Source: Nostoc linckia NIES-25 (GTDB lineage Bacteria > Cyanobacteriota > Cyanobacteriia > Cyanobacteriales > Nostocaceae). Taken from it: DNA of 64,000 nucleotides. Shown one piece after another: positions 10,101 through 17,627 of the stretch. The stretch covers positions 1,502,848-1,566,847 of the forward strand of contig NZ_AP018222.1 in the NCBI RefSeq assembly GCF_002368035.1, read 5' to 3'. Each line of letters starts with the position of its first letter. Position 1 is the first letter of the stretch. Under the pieces are notes generated by a model. The model was not told where the DNA came from and ran no database searches. It saw nothing but the letters and a program-made list of their open reading frames with translations. The translations under genes and the position numbers were made by a program.

Positions 10101-10969
10101 AGCCCTTCTGGAGTGGCTCCCCAGATGATTTGTGAAGTAGTAGTTACTAAAGTGCGATATCGTTCTTTAATACGCTGATTTTCGGCTTCTGCCAGCTTGC
10201 GATCGTGAATATCAGTGCAAGTGCCAATCCACTCCCGAATGGTACCGTCTTCTTCAATCACCGGGGCAGCGCAGACCCAAAAGTAACGATAATTACCGTC
10301 TTTGCCACGAATTCGGTATTCAGTTTCATAAAGACTGCGGTTGGCGACGGCAGCACTCCAGGCTTCTGCGGTGTGGGCGCGATCGCCAGGATGAATTGCA
10401 TCAATCCAACCTCCATTCTCAGCTTCTGCTAAACTTTGACCTGTATAAGCAATCCAGCTTGCCAGTTCAAAGCAAATTCCCTCTGGCGTACTAACCCAAA
10501 TAATTCGGGTGTTAGTTGTTACTAAAGAACGGTATCGCGCTTCGCTCCGTTTCAAGATTTTTTCGGACTCTTGGCTGTTTTGGTGGGTATTCTTGAGGTC
10601 GCTAATGTTCTCCACAGTTGAGAAAATTACACACTCCCCATTCTGCTCGACCAACACTCCCGAAAGCCTGACTGGAACTAAATGTCCATTTTTGTGGATG
10701 TACTCTCGATCGCAAGGTTCGTAGCGGCCAGTCCGTTCTAAGCTTTCTAGGGTTGCTGACTTGGCGGCATAATCTTGGCGCGTCATTTCCCAGTAGTTCA
10801 GATTCAGGGTTTCTGGGACAGTCCGCCCCGCGATCGCTGCATAAGCAGGATTCATGTCAATAATTGTCCCATCGAGCCGACACAGTACCAAACCAACTGG
10901 ACATTTTTCAAATAGCTGACGGTAGTATTCATCAACTTGGCTAGACATGGTTGAGGTTTCCTCAGTCAT
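7199..10969 (-). CDS. Multi-PAS hybrid histidine kinase with two C-terminal receivers
   Basis: A 1256-residue soluble sensor kinase. Six PAS-type domains run from the N-terminus (about 12-130, 145-260, 268-388, 396-512, 520-640, 660-780). The second to fourth are near-copies of one another, each ending in a REWIGTCT-DIHDRKLAE type segment, which suggests recent tandem duplication. The DHp helix carries His792 in SHELRTP; the ATPase has an NLISNAIKF N-box, DTGLGI and GTGLGL. Receiver 1 has Asp1105 (LLDVMMP) and a TKP lysine. Receiver 2 has Asp1226 (IILDSIF) but ends at LSDR, before the conserved Lys. Its ATG overlaps the upstream kinase stop by 8 bases (ATGACTGA), indicating translational coupling. 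Confidence 0.92.
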   Translation of the reverse strand: MTEETSTMSSQVDEYYRQLFEKCPVGLVLCRLDGTIIDMNPAYAAIAGRTVPETLNLNYWEMTRQDYAAKSATLESLERTGRYEPCDREYIHKNGHLVPVRLSGVLVEQNGECVIFSTVENISDLKNTHQNSQESEKILKRSEARYRSLVTTNTRIIWVSTPEGICFELASWIAYTGQSLAEAENGGWIDAIHPGDRAHTAEAWSAAVANRSLYETEYRIRGKDGNYRYFWVCAAPVIEEDGTIREWIGTCTDIHDRKLAEAENQRIKERYRTLVTTTSQIIWGATPEGLGISSEMLTWIAYTGQTEEEVGGLGWLYPIHIDDRAHSAEAWNTAVANRGIYQTEYRLRGKDGIYRYFSVCGAPVLEEDGSIREWIGTCTNIHDRKLAEQTLRQSEERFRSLITTISQIFWVATPEGAGIASEMLSWMAYTGQSEAEFQGSGWLDAIHPDDRAHTAEGWIAAVTNKNLYQTEYRLRGKDGIYRHFSVCGTPIFELDGNIREWIGICTDIHDRKLAEAENERLMDMLNHSSDAIIVRDMTDKILYWNQGAQRMYGWTREEVKGQYIQTFLKKTFPQAKEAIIAELLQQGNWEGEVQHLNRNGQLITVQSRWTLQQSISGQPCAVLEINTDVTARKQAEIALRQLNQELEARVAERTAALENTLAEAQGLNAILDNLADGLLVTDITGQISHFNPAFLAMYGLTANALKGSYRELPIFGLADLVEKTQSHPSDVFAAQVSLAKERIGQAVATAIFKRTTDNEPQACFGSALLIRDVTAEKEIDKMKTDFISTVSHELRTPLTSVLGFASIIKEKLETDVFPMLISEDRKLQKTIKRVGDNLSIIVSEAERLTSLINDVLDIAKMEAGKVEWQMQPLDPTELIDWATTSTAALFETNGLELIIDIEPELPQVIGDRNRLLQVLINLISNAIKFTESGSITCRIKQQNNAICISVIDTGLGIASEDQPKVFEKFRQVGDTLTDKPKGTGLGLPICKQIVEHHGGRIWVDSELGKGSTFSFIIPIYTSDRKSSAKLNLDALVKQLKEHVITTAAVLNENRKTILVVDDDANIRELLRQQLENEGYNVREAKDGMDAIHQIKTDRPDLILLDVMMPQINGFDVAAVLKNDPHTADIPIIILSIIENKERGYHIGIDRYLTKPINTEKLLVEIGLLLSQGTSSKKVLVVDKNASTLKTLSDVLQTQGYNVIEASNPQECIHKALSVKPDMIILDSIFSQEADLVKTLRFEKGLENVFFIMLSDR

Positions 10970-13007
10970 TTAGGTGGGTGGGATTATCACAACAGAACCA
11001 AGACAACAAGGTGGCATAAAGCTTTAAAGAAATTGGGTGGCGTTGGAACAACTGGTATATTCGATCGGGTGGTGCATTACCAAGGTCTGAACTATGTTGG
11101 GAAAGTCGCTGGATAAGTTGAGTATGGCGGATGAGCAAATCTGCTGGTTTGAGTATTGGTATTGTTGATGGAATGAAGCCTTCAGTATCGGCAGTGGGGG
11201 ATAGTTCCCTTGTGGGAGTGGATGCAGCAGAATTTGTCTGACTTTGCCCTAGCGAAGCTTCTACTACTGAATAGTTCACCGGAATTTGAATCCAGAATTC
11301 TGTACCCTCACCCAATTGAGAACGACACTTGAGAATACCCCCGTGCCTGTCTACAACAATTTGGCGGCTGATTGCCATACCTAACCCAGTTCCTTTGCCA
11401 ATCTCTTTAGTAGTGAAGAAAGGATCGTAAATGCGTTGGATGAGGCTTTCCTTCATACCAGGGCCGTTGTCGGCAATACGAATTACAACCCATTCGTTGT
11501 CTAAGGCTTGGGTGCGAATGGTAATGGTCGGGAATGTCATTTGTTCTCTGTCATTGGTCATTTGTCGTTTGTCGATTTGCGATTCGTTTGATGCCAATGA
11601 CCAATGACTAATACTTCGACTTCGCTCAGTACAACTGACTAATGACTCTTCCAAAGCATCAATGGCATTTGCCAAGATGTTCATAAAAACTTGATTTAAC
11701 TGTCCTGGGTGGCATTCAATTAGGGGAAGTTTGGCATAGTCTTTGACGATTTCAATTGCCGGACGGTGACCAGAGGCTTTCAAACGATGGCGAAGAATCA
11801 TCAGCGTCCCGTCGATACCATCGTGGATGTTGACAGCTTTGATTTGGGCTTCGTCATGGCGGGAGAAGTTTTTTAAGGATTGGACAATTTCGACAATGCG
11901 ATCGCTACCCAGTTTCATCGAATCCAGCAGTTTGGGAAGATCCTGCATGATAAATTCCAGATCGATATTGTCTAGCTCTGATTGCAAATCTGGGGGAGCT
12001 ACAGGGAGAAATTTTTGATAATCTTGCAGCAGATGTAATAAGTCTTGGGCGTACTCTGCAACATATCTTAAATTGCCGCAAATAAAGTTCACCGGGTTGT
12101 TAATTTCGTGGGCGACTCCAGCAATAAGTTGCCCTAAAGAAGACATTTTTTCGCTTTGGATTAACTGAGTTTGCGCCAGCTGCAAGTCTTGAAGAGCTTG
12201 TTGAAGTTTTTGTGTCTGGGCTTTTGCTTCGATGGCTGCTTGGGTGCTTTGTTCGTAAAGCAAAGCTTTTTCGATGGCGATCGCTGTTTGAGAGGCAAAG
12301 ATACTCACAAGTTTCAGGTGTTCAGACTTGTAGGAGTCAGTTTTGTCTGTGCCAATAGCGATCGCTCCTATCACCCGCTCTTTTGCTCTTAAAGGTACAC
12401 AAATCAATGCGTTGATGTTTTTCTCTCCCCATAATCGACAATCAGCTTGCACGTTATTGATGAGTTCCGCCCGCCCTGATTGCACAATACTGCCGATAAT
12501 TCCCTGGCCCGGTTTCGGTTGATTTTCCCCAAAAAATACTCCAAATTCGGCAATGATTTCAAAGTCACTGGTATCGGGACTTAGCAGTAAAATCATCCCT
12601 GCTGACGATTCAATCAATTGGCTCATTTCTTGAAGTACGAGTTGGGCAATTTGTCGCCTATCCAAACTCGTTGTCAGCTGAGTCGAAATATCTTCAAATA
12701 AGTCAATTTCCTGATATCGTTCTAGCAATTCTTTAGCAAGTATTTTTTTCTCAGTCTCTTGTTTTGCTAAAAATGAGAGCAAAGCTGCCACTAAAGTTGC
12801 CTGTTCCTCGCCAACAACCCAACCGACGATCTCCCCTGAAACTTCAATTGGATATCGATTTTTTAATATTTGCTCGCCAATACTAATTAGTTTCGTACCG
12901 TCTACCAATTCAATATCAATTGCGATGTTGAGTTTATGTACTAAGTCCTGAAGGATAGATGGCAACTCTTCTTTATTAAGAATCTTTCTCAAGCTAATTG
13001 CTGACAT
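10962..13007 (-). CDS. GAF-domain histidine kinase with an in-frame repeat insertion
   Basis: A soluble kinase of 681 residues from the ATG at 13007. This start was preferred over 13019 because AGGTG sits four bases upstream of it. A GAF domain spans roughly 110-250, then a coiled-coil and the DHp motif GVAHEINNP with phospho-His at about 300, followed by an ATPase with NQVFMNILANAID, DNGPG and GTGLGM. Between the N-box and DNGPG lies an extra segment of about 35 residues (SCTERSRSI to REQMTF) encoded by STRR-type and dispersed-repeat DNA; the flanking ATPase motifs are intact. The C-terminal 100 residues are unassigned. It is the first gene of a kinase, hybrid kinase, response regulator run. 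Confidence 0.9.
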   Translation of the reverse strand: MSAISLRKILNKEELPSILQDLVHKLNIAIDIELVDGTKLISIGEQILKNRYPIEVSGEIVGWVVGEEQATLVAALLSFLAKQETEKKILAKELLERYQEIDLFEDISTQLTTSLDRRQIAQLVLQEMSQLIESSAGMILLLSPDTSDFEIIAEFGVFFGENQPKPGQGIIGSIVQSGRAELINNVQADCRLWGEKNINALICVPLRAKERVIGAIAIGTDKTDSYKSEHLKLVSIFASQTAIAIEKALLYEQSTQAAIEAKAQTQKLQQALQDLQLAQTQLIQSEKMSSLGQLIAGVAHEINNPVNFICGNLRYVAEYAQDLLHLLQDYQKFLPVAPPDLQSELDNIDLEFIMQDLPKLLDSMKLGSDRIVEIVQSLKNFSRHDEAQIKAVNIHDGIDGTLMILRHRLKASGHRPAIEIVKDYAKLPLIECHPGQLNQVFMNILANAIDALEESLVSCTERSRSISHWSLASNESQIDKRQMTNDREQMTFPTITIRTQALDNEWVVIRIADNGPGMKESLIQRIYDPFFTTKEIGKGTGLGMAISRQIVVDRHGGILKCRSQLGEGTEFWIQIPVNYSVVEASLGQSQTNSAASTPTRELSPTADTEGFIPSTIPILKPADLLIRHTQLIQRLSQHSSDLGNAPPDRIYQLFQRHPISLKLYATLLSWFCCDNPTHLND

Positions 13008-13017
13008 AAAACACCTC

Positions 13018-13145
13018 ATACCAATTCAAAATGACGCTTGCGGACACGGCGAATCGCTGCTCGAACAAAATTCAAAATTGAGAAAACTAGATATCGCAAG
13101 GGTTTGAGCGTCTGTATCTGTCGCATTCTTTTTTCAAATTGGTAT
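13018..13145. mobile_element. Short inverted-repeat element, ATACCAATT family, copy 1
   Basis: A 128-base non-coding element bounded by ATACCAATTCAAAA and its near inverse TTTTCAAATTGGTAT. Its right half (AAAACTAGATATCGCAAGG to CATTCTTTTTTCAAATT) recurs at 17363-17494. It looks like a MITE mobilised by a transposase elsewhere. It abuts the ribosome-binding region of the GAF kinase, so that gene's promoter must lie in or beyond it. Confidence 0.75.
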
Positions 13146-13561
13146 CATCTTGAGTGGGTTGCAACTTTCCAGCAATTAAAACAAGGAAGTGATTAATTTC
13201 ATGCGTCTGCCCTGCCATTAAGTTTCCTAAGGCAGATATTTCAAGAATTTCCATAAATTTAGGAAATATAATAATTTGCTAATAAGGCTAGTTTTCCCAG
13301 AAAGATTGACAGCATAACAGCCATGTTAATGGGCAGGGAATACCTTTAAATTCTGTAACAAATAGTTCCTTCATTGGTGTAATTCGCTTAGAGTTTAGCG
13401 ATCGCTTTCTTGCTTCACCAAATGCAAATCAGCGATTAGAGGCAGATTTACTAGTTACAGGAGCAAAAACCTTATAAATTCTTAGTAAACTTCCTGACAC
13501 TAAATACACTAAATAGTTATTCTGGTTTGGTTTGCCAAAAGGATAAATCGCTGAACATCGG
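13146..13561. other. Gene-free stretch
   Basis: No open frame, RNA gene or clear regulatory element is supported between the inverted-repeat element and the decayed sensor gene. It is AT-rich with one HIP1-type site. Confidence 0.5.
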
Positions 13562-14006
13562 ATGCTAGTTAGCCCAATGGCAGATTTGCATCAAAGATTT
13601 CAGAATTTAATTCAGAAATCAATTCCGCCAGAGTGGGAAAATTCTCTACAAAATTATTATGAAAAGAAATTTTTTCCCAATATTTCTGACAAAGTTTCTG
13701 GAGAAGTTAGTTTTAGCAATTATCGTCCTGTAAGCCAAGCTGCTAAATATATCCAGTATTACTAGATTGCTGCTAATTCTATCTTTTAGAACGAAAACCT
13801 CAACTTTTATATGCTGGTGATAGTAGTACATACAGTCGCTTTCATGCTCAATATCAACCTTGGTTTCAAAATCTAATTCAGAGCATAGGCTATACAAATC
13901 TATTACTAATCGCTCGCAATACAGGCGATGTCATCTATTCAGTCTGTAAATAACCGGACTACGGTACTTAATCTCAATCCTGGTCCCCACCGCACCAGTA
14001 TAATCC
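13562..14006 (+). pseudogene. Decayed extracytoplasmic sensor domain of a cyanobacterial signalling protein
   Basis: An intact frame from 13562 ends at TAG 13763-13765 after SNYRPVSQAAKYIQYY. Homologous-looking sequence then continues in other frames: IAAN directly after the stop, LYAGDSSTYSRFHAQYQPWF up to a TAA at 13951, then DYGTNL and NPGPHRTS up to about 14006. This pattern (IAAN, then AGD..YS..HA.YHP, then GDIVY, then D.GT.L..GP) is one I associate with the extracytoplasmic sensor half of large cyanobacterial kinases and cyclases. At least two stops and two frameshifts are needed to restore it. No transmembrane, kinase or cyclase part remains here, so it is a dead 5' or middle fragment. 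Confidence 0.65.
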
Positions 14007-14133
14007 AAAAATAATTCTTGGGAGAGATTGACATAACATTTATTTCGCTGACGTATCCTCCCTTCACGGCAAACTGGTTATAATTATTTTCCATCCCTCT
14101 CAGAAATCAAATTCTCATCTACACAGTATTTAT

Positions 14134-14307
14134 ATGGGACGTGTTCGTTCTAAATCTGACCTACCCACAAAAATCTGTCCGGTATGTCAACGTCCTTTTA
14201 CATGGCGTAAAAAGTGGCAAGATTGCTGGGAAGATGTGAAATACTGTTCAGAACGTTGCCGTCGTCGCCGTTCTGAAGCAAATAAAGAATTGGGGACTGG
14301 GGATTAG
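14134..14307 (+). CDS. DUF2256 zinc-ribbon-like small protein
   Basis: A 57-residue protein with four cysteines in two pairs (CPVCQRPF and CWEDVKYCSERC), very basic, with the WRKKW and RCRRRR segments typical of DUF2256. The Cys spacing suggests a small zinc-binding fold. DUF2256 proteins of bacteria, especially cyanobacteria, have no known function. The last codons (LGTGD) are supplied by a GGGGACTGGGGATT repeat, so the native C-terminus may have been replaced by repeat expansion. It stands alone, upstream of the isoaspartyl peptidase on the same strand. Family assignment is good; role unknown. Confidence 0.8.
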   Translation: MGRVRSKSDLPTKICPVCQRPFTWRKKWQDCWEDVKYCSERCRRRRSEANKELGTGD

Positions 14308-14366
14308 GGACTGGGGAGATGGGAAGATGGGGAGATGGGGAGATGGGGAGATGGGGAGAGAGGGGG
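14290..14366. repeat. Tandem G-rich repeat (GGGGACT / GGGGAGATG)
   Basis: Heptamers of the GGGGACT/GGGGATT type turn into about five copies of a 9-base unit (GGGGAGATG), followed further on by a C/T-rich stretch that could pair with them. The first units encode the end of the DUF2256 protein. Strand-biased G runs suggest slippage growth. Confidence 0.75.
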
Positions 14367-14498
14367 GAAAGATTTCTTCCTCATCCTCCCACACCTCCCT
14401 CTCTTCCGACACCTTCCACATTTCCTGTTTGCCTCACATGCCTACCTATGCCTCAATCAAATCAACTGCAACACAGACGCAAATAGCGCAAAGGATCG

Positions 14499-15452
14499 AT
14501 GAAGTCACAGGTGCAACCTAAATTAATTATTCATGGCGGGGCTGGTAGTTCTCTCCAGGGTAAAGGAGGATTGGAAGCGGTACGTCGATCGCTCCATATA
14601 GTAATAGAACAAGTCTATTCTCTGCTATTGTGCGGAATCACTGCTTCTGAGGCAGTAGTACAGGGTTGCCAAATGCTGGAAGATAACCCCCGCTTTAATG
14701 CTGGTACTGGTTCGGTACTGCAATCTGATGGTCAAATCCGGATGAGTGCTTCCTTGATGGATGGCGCATTAGGACGATTTAGTGGTGTCATTAATGTCTC
14801 GCGGGTGAAAAACCCGATTGATTTGGCACAATTTTTACAAAACTCGCCAGACCGAGTGCTGTCGGATTTCGGATCGGCTGAATTAGCGCGGGAAATGCAA
14901 ATTCCCAGCTACAACGCTTTAACTGATTTACGATTGCAAGAGTGGATACAAGAACGCCAGGATAATTTTAAAAGCACTATGGCTAACGTGATCGCAGAAC
15001 CCGAACTAGTAGAAACGAGTAATGCTGGACGGGGTACCATCGGCGTAGTAGCTTTAGATGCATCTGGTAAACTGGCGGCTGGTACTTCCACTGGCGGTAA
15101 AGGCTTTGAGCGCATCGGACGGGTAAGTGATTCTGCTATGCCAGCAGGTAATTATGCTACCAAGGAAGCTGGAGTTAGTTGTACGGGTATTGGGGAAGAT
15201 ATTATTGATGAGTGTTTAGCAGCCAAGATTGTGGTGCGTGTCACAGATGGGATGCCTCTCAAGGATGCGATGCAGCGATCCTTTGGGGAAGCCTACCAGA
15301 ATAAACGGGATTTAGGAGCGATCGCCTTAGATGCTAGTGGGGCGATCGCTTGGGGTAAAACCAGCGAAATCTTACTCGCCGCCTACCACAATGGTGAAAA
15401 TATTGGCGATACCTTGGAGTGGACTGGCAATGAACTAATAGGCTATTGCTGA
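14499..15452 (+). CDS. Isoaspartyl peptidase / plant-type L-asparaginase (Ntn hydrolase)
   Basis: Cleaves isoaspartyl dipeptides and probably asparagine. The 317-residue precursor should self-cleave before Thr180, the catalytic nucleophile in RGTIGVVALD, giving alpha and beta subunits. Other family marks are IHGGAGS near the N-terminus, FNAGTGSVL (about residue 66), ASLMDG, and TSTGGKGFERIGRVSDS in the beta chain. In cyanobacteria this enzyme also takes the beta-aspartyl-arginine released from cyanophycin by cyanophycinase, though no cyanophycinase is present in the window. The ATG at 14499 fits family N-termini (LIIHGGAG about ten residues in). Its 3' end overlaps the convergent DUF29 gene by 10 bases. 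Confidence 0.93.
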   Translation: MKSQVQPKLIIHGGAGSSLQGKGGLEAVRRSLHIVIEQVYSLLLCGITASEAVVQGCQMLEDNPRFNAGTGSVLQSDGQIRMSASLMDGALGRFSGVINVSRVKNPIDLAQFLQNSPDRVLSDFGSAELAREMQIPSYNALTDLRLQEWIQERQDNFKSTMANVIAEPELVETSNAGRGTIGVVALDASGKLAAGTSTGGKGFERIGRVSDSAMPAGNYATKEAGVSCTGIGEDIIDECLAAKIVVRVTDGMPLKDAMQRSFGEAYQNKRDLGAIALDASGAIAWGKTSEILLAAYHNGENIGDTLEWTGNELIGYC

Positions 15453-15865
15453 ATTAATTTCAGCGCTTCGGACAAAATGTCTTGTTGGTCAACCATTGCA
15501 GCTAATTCTTGGGCTTCATAACGCCCCTCAAAAGCTTCTAGCGCTGCTCTTTTGAGTGCAACTTGATATCCTTGTTGCAGAATATCCATTAATTCTGCAG
15601 GATTCAAGTACACACCATCTGATTTGCGGCGCTTGTTTATTTTGTTAATTTCCCGCACCGTATTTTCAATAGAAACATCCCAAGAGCGAGTAGAACGTTT
15701 TTCAGCGTTTTGTTTAATTAAATGGATGAGCAGAATCACACCATAACTATCAATTTTATTGATTTTGTCACTCAGGCTCATTTCTTCTAACTCATCCACC
15801 AATACCAGCGCCTCATGGATTTTGCCTTGTTCTAGAAGTTGTCTAAGTTCTAGCAATTCTTCCAT
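15443..15865 (-). CDS. DUF29 family protein
   Basis: A 140-residue, mostly helical protein of the DUF29 family, which is greatly expanded in cyanobacteria and has no established biochemical role. Diagnostic features are the LLIHLIKQ helix, a RSTRSWDVSI segment, and the C-terminal QGYQVALKRAALEAFEG helix. No membrane or signal segment. It lies 38 bases downstream of glmU on the same strand, so the two may be co-transcribed; its 3' end overlaps the isoaspartyl peptidase gene tail to tail. Confidence 0.8.
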   Translation of the reverse strand: MEELLELRQLLEQGKIHEALVLVDELEEMSLSDKINKIDSYGVILLIHLIKQNAEKRSTRSWDVSIENTVREINKINKRRKSDGVYLNPAELMDILQQGYQVALKRAALEAFEGRYEAQELAAMVDQQDILSEALKLIQQ

Positions 15866-15903
15866 TTAGTCAAATCAGCTAATCTGATGATTTAATTATC
15901 GCT

Positions 15904-17256
15904 TTATTGGCTTTTCCTACGCCAACCTGGTTTCACCACCTGACGACTACGGGCAATCACCAGAGAATCATCAGGCACATCTTCTGTAACAGTCGAACCA
16001 GCCGCAATGTAGACATCATCTCCCAAGGTGAGTGGAGCCACTAAAACGCTATTGGAACCCGTTTTTGTCCGATCGCCTATTTTAGTCTGGTGTTTTTTAA
16101 CGCCATCGTAATTGGCAGTAATTGTACCAGCACCAATATTCACCCGTTCCCCGATAACGCTATCGCCTAAATAGGACAAATGTGCTGCATTCGTGCGATC
16201 GCCTAACTGCGTATTTTTCAATTCCACAAAATTCCCCACACGACAACCAGCACCCACTTGTACTTGACCGCGCAAATGGGCATAGGGGCCAATCCGGCTA
16301 CCTGCCCGTACAGTGCTATCTGTCACCACTGAGTACTGCACTGTGACATTTTCAGCCAACTGGCTATTTTCAATTAAACTTCCCGGCCCAATGTGACTTC
16401 CGGTTTTAATTACCGTACTTCCCCGCAGATGAGTTTGGGGTTCAATAATTACATCTGGCTGTAACTCCACTGTTTCATCAATGGTGATGCTTGTGGGGTC
16501 GATGAGGGTGACACCTGCTAGCATCCATTTTTCCTTGACTCGTCTTTGCAAAATCTCGTAGGCTGTTGCCAGTTGCAGGCGATCGTTGATGCCGAGAATT
16601 TCTTGATAATCTTTCACCTCCACTGCCATGACTTGTCCGACCTGAGTCACGGCATCCGTAAGATAGTATTCTTTTTGGGCGTTGTTTGCTTCTAGGTGAG
16701 GAAGTACCTTAGCTAAATTTTCCCAGCGAAAGCAATAAACCCCGGCGTTAATCCGGTGATTTTCTCTTTGAGCGGGGGTACAATCCTTGTGTTCGACCAT
16801 TTGCTCAATGATATTTTTATCGTTACAAAAAACGCGCCCGTAGCCTGTGGGGTCGGGTAGGTGTGAGGTGAGAATAGTGGCGGCGTTTTGATTTTGGGCG
16901 TGAGTTTGTAACATCGCCTGAAGGGTTTCGCTACGTATCAGCGGTAAATCGCCGTTCAGTACGAGCAAATCCCCAGTGTAATCTTGTAAATAGGGAAGTA
17001 ATTGCTGGATGGCATGACCTGTTCCCAATTGCACAGTTTGTTCCACAAACTCCAAGTCGGGGATTGAACCCAAAGCAGCTTTCACTTCCTCAGACTGATA
17101 CCCAACGATCGCGATTTGTCGTGAGGGTGAAAGAGGTTCTACACTTTCAATAACTCTCTCTAGTAGCGATCGCCCACCCAAAGAATGTAAAACTTTGGGT
17201 AAGCTTGATTTCATCCGTGTGCCGCGTCCGGCTGCTAAAATTGCTACAATTACCAT
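15904..17256 (-). CDS. glmU: Bifunctional UDP-N-acetylglucosamine pyrophosphorylase / GlcN-1-P acetyltransferase
   Basis: Makes UDP-GlcNAc for peptidoglycan and lipopolysaccharide in two steps. The N-terminal nucleotidyltransferase half shows LAAGRGTRMKSSLPKV, the uridine-binding QLGTGHAIQ and the metal-binding VLNGDLPL. The C-terminal half is a left-handed beta-helix of hexapeptide repeats with the acetyltransferase signature HLSYLGDSVIG and GAGTITANYDG. Length (450) is normal. HIP1 sites fall within the coding region. No obvious partner apart from the following DUF29 gene. Confidence 0.96.
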   Translation of the reverse strand: MVIVAILAAGRGTRMKSSLPKVLHSLGGRSLLERVIESVEPLSPSRQIAIVGYQSEEVKAALGSIPDLEFVEQTVQLGTGHAIQQLLPYLQDYTGDLLVLNGDLPLIRSETLQAMLQTHAQNQNAATILTSHLPDPTGYGRVFCNDKNIIEQMVEHKDCTPAQRENHRINAGVYCFRWENLAKVLPHLEANNAQKEYYLTDAVTQVGQVMAVEVKDYQEILGINDRLQLATAYEILQRRVKEKWMLAGVTLIDPTSITIDETVELQPDVIIEPQTHLRGSTVIKTGSHIGPGSLIENSQLAENVTVQYSVVTDSTVRAGSRIGPYAHLRGQVQVGAGCRVGNFVELKNTQLGDRTNAAHLSYLGDSVIGERVNIGAGTITANYDGVKKHQTKIGDRTKTGSNSVLVAPLTLGDDVYIAAGSTVTEDVPDDSLVIARSRQVVKPGWRRKSQ

Positions 17257-17362
17257 AATTAGCTATCAGCTATCAGTAAAATTGTGATTAATGCTGTTGG
17301 TACTTCAAGATGTAGGCTCAAATCATACCAGCTAATCATAGAACGCTGAAATGGGCAAAGGA

Positions 17363-17494
17363 GTAATAACAATTCAAAATTAAAAACTTGTACTGAGCGT
17401 AGCCGAAGTACTCAAAATTAAAAATTAAGAAAACTAGATATCATAAGGGTTTTAGCTTATGTCTTTGTCTCATTCTTTTTTCAAATTAGTGTAA
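17363..17494. mobile_element. Short inverted-repeat element, ATACCAATT family, copy 2 (degenerate)
   Basis: The right half (AAAACTAGATATCATAAGGG to CATTCTTTTTTCAAATTAG) closely matches 13083-13143; the left end keeps CAATTCAAAA but has lost the ATAC. The left interior has been interrupted by the dispersed near-palindrome at 17387-17410. Both ends are more diverged than in copy 1, so this copy is older. Confidence 0.65.
17387..17410. repeat. Dispersed near-palindrome (CTTGTACTGAGCGTAGCCGA), copy 2 of 4
   Basis: This 24-base sequence is the reverse complement of the copies at 33119-33142 and 49812-49835, differing in one or two central bases. The fourth copy is at 11612-11634. It can fold using TACTTCGGCTACGCTCAGTA-type imperfect arms. 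Here it is nested inside an older inverted-repeat element. Confidence 0.85.
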
Positions 17495-17627
17495 GAATTC
17501 AGAATTCTCAGGACAAAAGTCAAAAGAACCTGTTGCCTGCTAGCAAAATCTTGTAGTATATTAGTACTAATAAATGTGAGAGCCATCGAGGTAGCTAGAG
17601 ATGGTGACTTCTTAGTTTCTACTTCCT

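Larger units (their letters stand above)
17257..17627. other. Gene-free stretch with nested repeats
   Basis: No gene is supported. The centre is occupied by the second ATACCAATT-family element (17363-17494) carrying a nested TGTACTGAGCG repeat. An STRR-like TAGCTATCAGCTATCAG run lies just upstream of glmU, and an imperfect inverted pair (GAGCCATCGAGGTAGC / GAGATGGTGACTTC) near 17580-17612. Confidence 0.6.
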
